DNA from: Selaginella moellendorffii
Lineage: Eukaryota; Streptophyta; Lycopodiopsida; Selaginellales; Selaginellaceae
NCBI RefSeq assembly: GCF_000143415.4
Contig: NW_003314261.1
Span: 4,022,880-4,086,879 of the forward strand
Direction: 5' to 3'
DNA length: 64,000 nucleotides
Shown here: positions 1 to 10,726 of the stretch, piece after piece
How the letters are laid out: every line of letters starts with the position of its first letter
Numbering within the stretch: position 1 is the stretch's first letter
The notes under the pieces: generated by a model
What the model was told of the DNA's origin: nothing
Seen by the model: only the letters and a program-made list of their open reading frames with translations
Database searches by the model: none
Position numbers and translations under genes: made by a program

Positions 1-3000
1 GATTACGTACTCTTCGAAGGCCATCCCTTGGCTGCTGGTCGGGCTCCTTCTTCTAGTGACAACTTCAGTAGGCGGTCACAGACTGCATGAAATGAAGCAA
101 TATTCGCATCGATATACTCTTGGGTAGCTGCCTCAAGTTTCAGCCAAACAGCCGGATCAGTTTCGTCCAGTTCCATAATGCATCGCTCGTCAACTGGAAA
201 AGCAAGCATGAGTACGAGAAGAGCCTTTTCATAAATACTAACTAGGATTAAAACGATAATACTGAAGATCGGGAAGCAAAGGCAGAAGCGTGTCCAAGGC
301 TTCTTCTACCCGCTCGACAGAGCAGGCACTCTCGATCAAAACCTGGCCGGTATCTAGATATCGCCAGCCTCCTTTTCCACGAGCCTGAAATCCTAGCAGT
401 TCAGTGCATTGAAACGAAAAGGAAAAAGACCACAGAACCTTTGTTGGAACGTTTCCGCATCCAACGGACACTAAACATGCAATAGAAGTGTCTGGCCAAA
501 GAAGCTGTGCCTCTCGAATTGCAATCAAAGCTGGGTTATTTGCAACGATAGCTCCGTCCTGCCATCGATTTGTATCTGCCCAAAAAAAGAAAGAAAGAAA
601 GAAAGAAAAACATATGGCTACTGCTGCATTTTTTATATGTACCTATAGAGAAATCATCCAGGTAGTAAGGAGCAGCAGATGATGCCCTTATAGCCTCCCA
701 TATACGGTGCTTAGACGATCCCAAAAATGCACATCTTTTCGGACCTACTTGAGTTGTTAAAGGAGCGGCTGTTGCAGGTGTTCCTGAAACTGATACAGCT
801 GGTCCTTCCTTAGTCCATGGAGCTGTCTCGATAGTTCCCGCTGGGTACTATTCTAAAAGTTCAGCGAACCGTGTTAAACTCACACAAAGTGTTGCGTACC
901 TGGTAATTTCTGAACACGAATGGTTGGGCTGGTATGACGCTGACTAGCGACGATACCACAAATACCTTTGGAACCCCTTTAACTGCAGATTCTATCAAAA
1001 GGTCGCCCTCTTCATCCGCGCAAAGCTCCCTTAGGAGGCGTTCAAACTGGTCTGCATGATGCTGCAGAGAAAAAGACTGCCATCAATAAAAGAAAAGTAA
1101 AAGAGATTAAGCGCCTCACCTTAGAGCCATGCACCACAACACGAAAATTCTGTGAAGAGCTTTTATAGAGTTGATCTAGTTTTTCTCTCCAAGTGGCTGC
1201 TTCATTGTCCTTTGGAATCGGCTCGGCAAACACTACTTTTCCTGAAATGTACGAGGATCAGAAAAGCAGCTTACAAAGAATTTGAAGTACACACCCAGCG
1301 TCTTGTATATCTCTTCGCATTTGTCAAGGCTAAACTGTTTGATTGCAAGAGCGATGGCAAGCATTCCACCCGTCGATGTGCCACATATAAGATCAAACAT
1401 CTCATGGATCCGTTTTCCACTTCCTTGCTCAATTTTCCTAAGCATCTGCACGGTTGCAAGACCCCTCATTCCACCCCCGTCCATGGCCAATATTCTCAAG
1501 CCTTGCTTCGAAACAGGACGGGCTTTTGTTGCTCGTCTGAGATACTCATTCTCACCTGAAATAGAAATATACAACTTGAAAAGGCGGCTTGAGAGAGCAC
1601 TCGTTACCTAGTATAGCTAAGGCCCGTGCAGCGGACTTGGATATACGTGAATCTGTGGCACCAGATAGACGGAAAAGCAAATCTCGTAAGCTTTCTGAAG
1701 TTACCAGTAACTGTCTGTTCTCTCGACAGAATGCAAGATTTCCTACAGCTAACAATGCTTGACGTTGTACCTGTACACCGAGCTTAGTTGTAATCTCAAA
1801 ACGGAAAGACCAACCTCTATGTTCTCATGAGCACATAGCTGTTTTAGACGCCTCAAAATGTCCTTAGTAAGCATCTTTGACGCAATGACATCGGACGAGA
1901 AAGCAAGGTTGACAATAACTTTCAGAACCGAAGTAAGAAGCTCGGGAGCCGTGAACTTCAAAACAGTTTCAATGGACTCGACAGTATCGGCCTTTATTAG
2001 TCGTAGTGCTATGGGGTTTTCTGTTGCCAAAGACGAGAGTGCCACGCACGCTTGCTCAACCTGAGAATTTCAAGGCTAGTGGAAACAGAAGCAAAAGTTG
2101 AGCTCGTACGTACCACGTGGCGATTGTCACTTAGTATCATGCTTAAGAGTTGGCGAACAGCACTTTCGTCCTTTCCCATTTCTGCACGGTTGCCAGGGTC
2201 TTGAGCAATCTTCGCAAGCGCTGATGCCAAAACAGGATGTTGACAGGACGAGAACCGAAATACTAGAGCAAAAAAGGCGCTGAGTTTGTGCTTTGATTGA
2301 ACAAAATACGACGCATTCTCGGTCTGCAAGAAGAAGGTAAACAAAACAATACACACGAACAGAAGCATACCTCAATGTCTATGGCTATGTTGGATAGATC
2401 TTCGTCTGCTTTTATGTGAACATTTGCAAGCGAAAGAATGCGCAAGGCTTCGCACGGTAGGATCTCAGGCAAGAATTCCAAGGGATTGCCAAAAAGTTGT
2501 AGCAGCCTCAACTTGGTCATTGCTCTGATAATCAAAAAGCGACCAGTTCAGCCTCCTTGCAAGACGAGATGCATCTACCAAGACCTGAAGTCAAGAAGAA
2601 GGCGCAGCAACTTGTTATGCTCCAGAGACAATTCTTCTAATGCCGCGCATTGCTTGAGCTCAGCTGTGAAAGGACAATGATATGATATATAGTACCTTCA
2701 AAAGAAAAGAAAAGAAGAAACTACTCACCAGGCAACGAAACAAGCATGTTATGATCCACACGTAGAACTTGCAAATGCGAGAGCTGCCCGATTGCCGCTG
2801 GAAGACCGCTGATTTTGTTATTGTCAAGCAGGAGCTTTCGTAGCATCGGCAGCTTGGTCAATTCCAAAGGAAGCACCTGCATTGTCGTTTGTATGAATAG
2901 AGACTTCAAAGATAAAGACCATACCGTGAGCGAGCAATTGGCAAGATTCAAAGTCTGGAGCGCGTGCCACTGCTGCGAATTCGCAAGTGCGCTATCGGCG

Positions 3001-3506
3001 AAATTGGCTGGCCCCAAAAGCTTGGATAGAACTCCAAGATTTTCCACCGGAGGGCCTCCCGACCCGATGCTTCGCGACAGCGATAAGACCTTGAGATGCT
3101 CACGCTTCTCCCTCACTCCCATGCTCACTCTCACCCTCACGGCGTCCGGATCCTCCGAATCCAAGAAAAGCCTTACGCATACCTCGTCCCGGGGCGTCGG
3201 TAACGCCACCATGAGCTGGGATTGGAGCTTGAGAGCGGTCTGATCGTCGTCGTCGGCGGCCGACCAGTCGAATTGGAAGCGAAATCTACATTCCGATGCT
3301 AGATCTGCCGCATCGGGAAGAACAAGATGCGCGAGCTGCTTGCGCTTCTTCCCTTCCTCCTCCTGATCCTCCTGCGCCTTCTGGCTCTCCCTCTCAGATT
3401 CCTCAGCCTTGTCCTGCCTGCTGCGGAGATTAGTGGATTGCTCGCCATAGCCAAGCGTGAGGTGGAATGAATCGACCGGGCGCTTCCAGGCCAGCCCCCA
3501 AGACAT
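1..3506 (-). CDS. Patatin-related phospholipase A with LRR and ARM repeats (pPLA-I type), C-terminus beyond window
   Basis: Multi-exon gene read from the ATG at 3506 leftwards past the window edge. Order of parts: an N-terminal region opening MSWGLAWKRP, the conserved start of the plant pPLA-I family; leucine-rich repeats (about 2950-2270, e.g. LRKLLLDNNKISGLP); an armadillo-like helical region (about 2350-1600); and a patatin catalytic domain (about 1550-240). The catalytic domain has the glycine-rich oxyanion loop DGGGMRG, the nucleophile motif GTSTGG with the active Ser, and further on a DGA motif near 540 that supplies the catalytic Asp. All catalytic parts are therefore present. Family knowledge: these enzymes release fatty acids from galactolipids and phospholipids and have been linked to jasmonate and defence; that role here is inferred. 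The last residues visible (ELDETDPAVWLKLE) match the family's C-terminal region, so little is missing. Confidence 0.9.
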
Positions 3507-3699
3507 TCGCTAGCTGAGAAAATGGGGACTATAAACCCTAAAGCTCACGCTGACGTGGACTATCAAATGTAGATGTGGCATTTCTTACGTGGCAGCGCCT
3601 GACGATAATTTCAAAGGTAGAATATTTGAGAATCACTTTCCCGCCCTTTTGAAACCCTAGTGGATTTAGGGCTCTTGGGCTGGTGGGCACGATCTGCTT

Positions 3700-5112
3700 A
3701 ATCGCGCGGAGGGCGATGGTACATTTGCGCGCGTGGAGACGATGTTCCAGTCCAGCGGGTGGGGCAAGTCAAGGAGGGATGTGTGAGTGATCTATTGCCT
3801 GGCAGAGCTTCTCAGCGTCGTGGGGGCCGACTCGAGCATCACACCGCGGAGCTTTGTGAGGATGCTATGATCAGGACACTGACATAGGGGACGATCCCGG
3901 TCAGGCAGGCAAGCATTCTGGGAATCCGTGAAAGGATTGAGCTGTTGCGGCGGACGTGAAGGCTTGCTCGATGCCAAGGGCCGGACGAGAGGCGAGTGCT
4001 GGAAAGACTGGGAGAGCCGTGCTGTTGAGAGAGTGGCTCCGCTGGACGAGCTGGTGAGCTTTAGGCTGATGCAATCCGGAAGCATAAGCGTCCGGGTGCT
4101 CTTTGCGTTTGACGAGGCCAGGATACTGGTGCCGGAGTTGCTCAACCACAACCTGTATTTGCCGTGACAAGCTGCTTGGAGGAGCCGGTGCTTATGGCAA
4201 GCACGTAAGTGGTCAGGCTGAGCTGTCGGAGACGATGGCACTTGCAGTGCTGGGATCCCGGTGTGCTCTCAGCTTTGGTCCACGTTGTTCCGTGGTTTCT
4301 ACGCTTGCCTTATGACGCTTTTCAAGGTGGATCAGAGCGGGGGATGCCTGTATGCAGATTGGCCTATGAAGCCAATAGTTTCACTGGCGACGGCACGTAT
4401 CATGCGCAAGTGGGATGATGAAGGACGCAGCAGGGAGCTGTATATCCTACATGAAGAACGGATGGATGTCCAAAGGCTGCAACGGTGAGCTTATAGCGCG
4501 GATCATCATACTCCGAGCTTCTGGGGACGTCGTTGCTGAAGCTCGTCGGCCTGGAGAAGGTGATTGACGGGGTCAGGCAGCTCGCAAACTCCAAGGTCTG
4601 CTTCAATGCATTCCACAGGATCCACAAGAAGAGCTAAGGAGCTCCTGACGCAGCAGGACTTTGAGGGGCTGCTTAAAGACACAGTGAGGTTGTGGCCGAG
4701 GCTTGCAGCTGGGGAGACGAGCATTTCATCACGGATGACAAGGGAGTCGTGAGGGTGCACAACCGGGTCAAGTGCAGGCAGTCCGATTCTGCGATTGCTG
4801 ATCTTGCAAGGGAATCTCCGCCTTTCAGCGGGGTGGCTACCACGCAGTGTTTCTTGAGCCTTGACATCAAGGTAAGCTTTATGGCTGATGGTAAGGTGAC
4901 GGTGGTGGATCCTTTGCGCGTGCAGCAGGCAATGCAATCCAACATGGGAGGCAGAGGCAGGCCGTGAGGCGGAAGCGAGGACCGAGATGGGCACCCGTGC
5001 CTGTTTGGGGCCTGGAAGTCGTGGCTTGATCTTGTGGAATGTGCTCCGGTGGACACTTCAGCGTTGGATCCACGCAAACCGTTTGAAAGGTTGAGTGTCC
5101 GTTCCCTTTCAA
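3700..5112 (+). pseudogene. Decayed coding locus, family not recognised
   Basis: GC-rich, coding-like stretch between two gene-poor segments. On the plus strand three open blocks follow each other in different frames: about 3928-4167, 4261-4488 and 4530-4967. In the last, the reading jumps frame around the block containing KELLTQQDFEGLLKD and resumes in another frame with DEHFITDDKGVVRVHNRV, so at least two frameshifts or stops interrupt it. No splice sites that would repair the jumps were obvious. I do not recognise the family. It could instead be a rapidly evolving gene with misjudged introns, but a broken copy is the simpler reading. Confidence 0.35.
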
Positions 5113-6230
5113 AAATCAGGGTAGACGTTCAATGATAGAATAGAAGAAATTTCCACCTTGGAACACACCTTAGAAAGTGTTTTTGTTGATATGATTTTTC
5201 TAAATAAATTTCTCTTGCCTTTGTATTATCATCCTTGTTCATTGGTCACTCTGGACCCCTTGCAAAGTTTCGCTATTGCGTGCCAAAAGGACAAAAATAG
5301 AACCTTGGAATAGTGTCGTCAACAGAATGTATTTCGTTTTATTCTAATAATTCAATCCTGGATCATGTAGAAATGCCACCAAGAACCATAAACATTAAAC
5401 TAACCATTTCTTGTTGAGAGAGCTAGCTTTGTTGATATTTGTGACTTTGGTACTTCATTAAATACTTCAGCTGGCAATGCATGCTTCTTTCTGTGGAATG
5501 GTGCACTTGGTGCAGCTCATCCCAAAGAACACCACCTTGATACAGGTTGATCATCTGTTAGCTGTAGTAGCTCCCTTTCCTGATATAAAATATTCTGGCT
5601 GCTTGTGAGTTTCGAAATGCCCTCAGGGAGACGCTTGATGCCGCAAGTCTTCTGGGCTGGCTGGCTCCACTTTTATCGTATGGACATGGACGAAGGTGGC
5701 ATCAGTATGACGTTCACAGAAGAGATTTCCAAAGGCAGCTACATCACCATTTCGCTTTTAGAGACACATAGCCAATGCTTAGTGGTCAAAATAAGTGACT
5801 AACCTTGAAACTATATCCCTTGGTTTTCCCTGACCCGAGCCCGGAGAAAGGATGAAAGGATCAGGCTACGCAACCGCAATTAGAAAATCGTAGCCCCGAG
5901 ATTGTTTTGTTTCGTGTTTCCTTCTGCACATTCTGCGCCGCCTAATTTCTATGTGATTTTCCAAAAAAAATTATTATCTTTCTGGCCCTAGGAATTCCAT
6001 TTTGATATCACTTCTGGTTTCGCCAAGATTCGAACAGGAAATGAAAGGAACTTTATGCAATAACCAGCAAAACCATTGCCCCGTTTGGCAAAGTCAAGCA
6101 TATGATAATAACAGTTATTTCAAGTCATGAGGACCCACGAAGGGCATCAGACCATCCTATCTACTGTTTGGTGGGACGTGTATCAAGGATGGCAAATAGC
6201 TCATCGCAAAGGTTTATGGTGGCAGTGAGG
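5113..6230. other. Intergenic, no gene seen
   Basis: AT-richer sequence with only short, unconvincing open frames, such as a 65-codon frame at 5605-5802 without a recognisable family. Nothing else was identified. Confidence 0.5.
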
Positions 6231-6233
6231 TAC

Positions 6234-6986
6234 TCACAAAGTCGCTGGCGTTGCCGTTGCTAGCGATATGTATAACGTCTCGCTGTATTGGCTAGGGTTG
6301 GGAATTCTCTCGGCCGCTTTAGCCGATGCTAAGTAAAAGCTTGAAAAAAAAGAGCGAGCTCCAACATTGGTGTTAACAGAATTGGAGGTGCTGCTGCTCA
6401 ACGCGCTGGGGGCGGACCTCTGTTTCTTCTTACTTGGTATCTTCTTTTGAACAAGGGATCTTGAGTTGTCTGGTTTTTTGGATTTTGTGGAGTGGCTTCT
6501 TTTTCTGTATAGGACCTCGTGAACTTGCACAAACGTGCGAAAGATCAAGGATCCTTGCTGCTGGTCTGGATCGGTAGCTCGAAAGAGTGGATCCACCGCG
6601 ACCTTGTTTCCCCATATGGTGAGCACTAGCGAGAAGAGCTGAAGGTGGCAGAACCTTCTTTCTGCTGGCATTCAGCTGCGATTCAAGGAATTCTCCAACT
6701 CCCACTGTATCCAGATGGCCAGGATTAGCCGCGAGCAAACCCGAAGTTGGAAGAATTATGAAATATATTGTAAGAATGCTGCGCTTGTTCCAGAGCTTGA
6801 AGAGCTAATCTCCCTCGCTAGAATCTCTTGCATGATGCTCGAGACGTTGCTGCCACTCTCGCCATTGCCGCCGCCCACACCGCTCCTCTGCTTGAGCTTC
6901 GCAGCCAGCAGACTCGCACTCACCACCTCCCTCGAGCCTGCTGCGCTGCTGCTGCCCTGACAGCAGCCCCGGCCGCAGTGGCTCAA
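6234..6986 (-). CDS. Putative coding fragments of unknown family downstream of the HisC pseudogene
   Basis: Two open blocks read leftwards: 6986-6756, opening MSHCGRGCCQG with an Ala/Ser/Gly-rich segment ending near SGTSAAFLQ, and 6738-6430, with a run containing VGEFLESQLNASRKK. A splice that joins them was not found, because the region between lacks a convincing GT donor. Composition is coding-like. They could be exons of one small gene, the remains of one, or sequence brought in with the neighbouring pseudogene. No function can be assigned. Confidence 0.2.
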
Positions 6987-7109
6987 ATCCCCTCGGAACT
7001 ATACTGGAGATGTAGCACTGGACAGCCGCTCTTCCTCAGCTTCTCCGCGTGAGTTCCATTGCTGGATGCCACGAAAAAGTGATCCCCTGAAGGAGATGAA
7101 GCCGTTGCC

Positions 7110-8201
7110 ATCTTGGCATTAAACATGGCCACCTCTTCCAGCCCTTCGGTGTCTCCAGTTAGCAAGGGTGCCGGTCGGAAATAAATTCTTCCGACAACAT
7201 GTTTGTGGTTGGCTGGATTGCGCGTTGCATATGGTGCCTTTCCATTGAATGCGGTGTGCCCAGTCAAAGTCCGAAGAATGATGAGGTTGTCGTAGTCCTG
7301 AACCTTTCATCCGGGAAGGTTGGTCTGCAAATTCAATATATGCTTCATCCAGAACGACGAGAAGTGGTAGAGCAAGAACGGCCATGAGATCCTCATCGGT
7401 TATTAAACTGAAAAAACAGGAGCAAAAACATATGCTTGACATACAAGATTTTCTTACTTACCTTGAAGTTACCTCCCATCTGGATTGTTTGGCGATGTCA
7501 AAAGATCATCTTTGGAGAGTGCTCCTTCAGCACGATACCAGGAATTAGTAAAGAACAGACCAAAGAAAATTGAATCACAAACAAGACCTTTGATGACGCT
7601 TACAGCGGCATCAAACGCATACATTGTCAAAGTGGGAGGACAATCCACAATCTTGTCACCACCTTCCAATGTACAACTAAAGAGATGAAGAACCATCTCG
7701 TGAAGAGCAAAAGAAGAAAAAAGAAAAAACACGCTAGGAGTTGGTCACTTACCACATGATCAAATCGATGAGCTCGTCGGCACCGCAGCCAGCAAGAATG
7801 TAATCCATAGACAGTCCCGAGTCTTCTGAAAGAGCTGCTCGAAGCCGCCTGCTCTCTGGATCTGGATAAATGTTTGGAAAGTCCATTCCTCCCAAGGATT
7901 CCATCACCTGTGTCAAACAAACAAGGACTAGAAAAAGAAGAAGAGGGAAAAAATTCCAAAGCTCTCAAACCTACATACTTCTGGTGGAGGCCCGTAGAGG
8001 TACTCGTTGGCATCCAGCTTCACGATCTCTTTTGGAGACCTTCCAAGCTTGGCAGACAGCACCTACATTCACAGGAGAGGAGAATTCGGGACACAAGAGG
8101 AAGAATCATACCTCGAACGGCTCGATCGGCTTGTAAGGCGCCAAATCCAGCAAGTGCTTCCGGATGAAACCGCATCCCGCCGCTGGTGTGGCCGGCGCCA
8201 T
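7110..8201 (-). pseudogene. Histidinol-phosphate aminotransferase (HisC) pseudogene
   Basis: Read from an ATG at 8201 the exons give recognisable HisC blocks: FIRKHLLDLAPYKPIEPFEV, KLDANEYLYGPPPE, FPNIYPDPESRRLRAAL, GCGADELIDLIM, GGDKIVDCPP, SPNNPDG and VVLDEAYIEFA. Family members normally convert imidazole-acetol phosphate to histidinol phosphate with PLP in plastids. This copy is broken. A base is missing from the T run (7500-7503 on the plus strand) just before SPNNPDG, the segment before YDNLI (about 7300) is two bases short, and the block that should hold the PLP-binding Lys (SKRAGLAG-like) is deleted. The usual DANENPYG motif reads DANEYLYG. No plastid transit peptide precedes the catalytic part. 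The intact introns argue for a duplicated gene copy, not a retrocopy. Confidence 0.8.
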
Positions 8202-8249
8202 CGACAATGGGATGCTTGGCCCGCTGCAAGCGATTCTCGCCAGCATTCT

Positions 8250-9300
8250 TCCTTAAACCCTAAATCACTCGCTTTCCATTTTATGTGGTCGTCCCAATAT
8301 AAACATGCTCATAATTTATAAATCTGAGCAGCCATGGATTGATTTGTGTTGCCATAGGTTTGGTGCGCTAGCCACAATCGCATATGTTTTCATGCTACTT
8401 TTTTCTTGTTATTTTTATTGCGCTAGTATTTCAGTATTGGTTCAGCCACAACAACAGCAATGGCATTTAACAAAACTCCAATTTTATGGAGGTGACAAGC
8501 TTAGCTCGGTAGCTTTTGATTGTTGTGAAGATAATTTTTAAGTGACTGAGGTTCACTCCACACTGTAAATCTAGTTTGTTTGTGGACAATGCCATTGTGA
8601 AGGTGTTGGAGTTCTTGGAATGTGGTTTTCCAGGAATAAAATATGTAATATAATTTAAGCTTAGAAAACTAAAGGATGATAAAAGCTAATATAAACCTAG
8701 CTAAAAGCCATTAACACTTATTCAGTCATTTTAGGCAAATGAAGATTGAGACAAGAATTTCTTTCGAGAATTTATTACTTTATTGACCTAAGAATGATGG
8801 AGAGATTCAATCCCAACTTTTGTTCTTCTCTTCATTCTACTTCTGCTTTGAATCTTCATGATCCATCCGCTTCCTGCAAATATTGATATTGATGTTTGTG
8901 TTGTTGTTGTTATTGTTGTTGCTCCTTCTGTGTGGACCAGAGGACCTCCACCTTCATACATCCTCATGATCATCCATCTCAGGAGGATGCATTAGAGAAT
9001 TGGACGCTAGCTCTACTGAAATACCATTATCCAAGACAAAAGCTCCCTTCCAACCAAAGATAGAGAGTGGCGAAGGCAAACACTACAAGCAACACCAAAA
9101 CAGCCTTCATTTGTTGTATAGAGCTTAACCGACTGTACTCTATATACTATAAGCTCCAGTAGTACAGCTATTAAGATTGAAAAAAAAATCATTGATTTTC
9201 TTTGATTGAATGAGGACAACGTGATTTAGCCCTCATACGTCCAGGAAATGTCCACAGCTACGCCTTTTGTCTTTGTAATTGGCGTGATCGCTTTGCAATC
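8250..9300. other. Intergenic, no gene seen
   Basis: Moderately AT-rich flank between the HisC pseudogene start and the EG45-like gene. Short open frames on both strands (8305-8541 plus, 8788-8973 minus) look like chance frames in low-complexity sequence, with CAA/TTG-type repeats near 8890-8930. No RNA gene or element was recognised. Confidence 0.4.
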
Positions 9301-9304
9301 TGGC

Positions 9305-9311
9305 TATAAAA
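9305..9311 (+). promoter_or_regulatory. TATA box of the EG45-like gene
   Basis: TATAAAA lies about 70 bases upstream of the ATG at 9381, a normal distance for a short plant 5' leader. Confidence 0.55.
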
Positions 9312-9380
9312 ACAGCGCTCAACATATCTACCATAGTTTAACGTAGAAATCTTATATTTTCGTTTTTTTCTTTTCTTACA

Positions 9381-9819
9381 ATGGCAAGGCAATCAAAGGT
9401 ATGGATTCCCGTACTTCTGGCATTGCATCTCGCAGTTCCCAGCTTACAAATCCATAGCACGGCCACATTCTATCACGCCTATTATCGTGAGTTTTAGCCT
9501 TGATAGAGAACTCAACTCTAATCGCACAATATTTGATGTTTGTAATGTGAAAGCTTCTTCGTGCCGTGGATTTGCTCCTCTTCCCTCGGATTTCCTCTTC
9601 GTGGCGGCAGCTCCCAGCATCTTCCAGGCCAAAAGGGCGTGTGGGAAGCACTTCACTATACGTTGCGTAGGGAGCTCTTGCAAAGGCCACAAAAGCATCC
9701 GAGTGGTGGTGGTGGATTTGTGTCCCGGCTGCCCTGGAGCCTTTGATCTATCCAAGGAAGCATTTGAAAAGCTCGCAAATCCGGATGCTGGAGTGATCGA
9801 CATCGACTTCCATGCGTGA
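9381..9819 (+). CDS. EG45-like / plant natriuretic peptide-like secreted protein (expansin-type double-psi barrel only)
   Basis: Two exons, 9381-9486 and 9554-9819, joined by a 67-nt intron (gtgag...aag), give a 123-residue protein. A hydrophobic signal peptide (about residues 7-22) precedes TATFYHAYYPSSCRGF, spelt across the junction and matching the family's ATFYTPP-Y-PSACYG start. Then come the core motifs ACGKHFTIRC and DLCPGCPGAFDLSKEAF, and the family ending NPDAGVIDIDF. Length fits single-domain PNP/EG45 proteins, which carry the expansin D1 barrel without the carbohydrate-binding domain and are secreted. Known members act in ion and water homeostasis or stress; no catalytic role is established. 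The open frame from 9487 begins inside the intron and is not the true start. Confidence 0.85.
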
Positions 9820-10726
9820 TATAGATTCTTTTACCGCTCAAGTTTTTTCGCGGGTCTTAAAAACCAACAATTGCATCACAAGAAGGTTAAAGCCGCTCGA
9901 TGAAGGAACGAATTTGAAGTTTTCCAGCGCAGTTTAGCGCGCTAAGAGAAGAACGTCTTCGTATCTTCTGTAAAAGCCAAGAGATCTATGCAAAGAAGTC
10001 CTTTGTGCTTTGCAATCCAGAATATTATGTCACAAAAAGAAAGGAACTATCTTCGAACTTCACAACATCGATCTCGTGAAATGTAAGTTCTTTCTCCCGA
10101 AAACGTTTTCTGTGTTTTTACTTCTTTACTCTTTCTTTCTCTCAATGTTACCTGTGTCTAGGCATATCATACATCGTCACGAGTTCCCTGAAAGCACGCT
10201 GGTAAAGAATAAACTACTTATAACCACAGGACAATACCTGACGAGTCCTCTCTCGCAAGAGTAAGTCACCAGGTTTGCGAAGAACTCATCAACACCCCAA
10301 GCCTTTGTCCATCGCATCCAAACCAAATGATGGCTGCCTTGAGCGGCTTTCGGCACTGGCTCGAGACACGGCTATGGCAGTCCATGAGATGATTTGCAAA
10401 CCATGTGAAAAAAGAAAACTCCCATCGAAGCTCAGCCTACTTACGCGTTATGTAGATCTCTCGCAGTACTGCACGGCAGGGAAAAAGTCTCATAACAAAG
10501 TTACAATAGTTCTTGTGGTCAGCAACTTACACTGAGCTTCTTGATGTTCTTGCGTCTTGCAAAGAATCCTGACGTTCCAAAAGTACTCACAAATACATAA
10601 GCCTGGTTGGAATTCTAGTCCATACACAGTCAGAAAGAAAACCACGTAAAAGATTGAATTACCTTTCGAGAAAACATGTACCGTGTAGTTCACAAGCGCC
10701 AGTGACTAATGTACACGACGTATGGT
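9820..10726. other. Gap between EG45-like and nucleotidyltransferase genes
   Basis: Likely contains both 3' UTRs. Small open frames (10010-10264 and 10275-10535 plus, 10490-10693 minus) have no recognised motif and no clear splice structure. Confidence 0.4.

Noticed and set aside
6010-6045. Possible tRNA T-arm (GATTCGAAC-like word)
   Set aside because: Neighbouring bases do not pair as a T-stem and no D-arm or acceptor stem was found.
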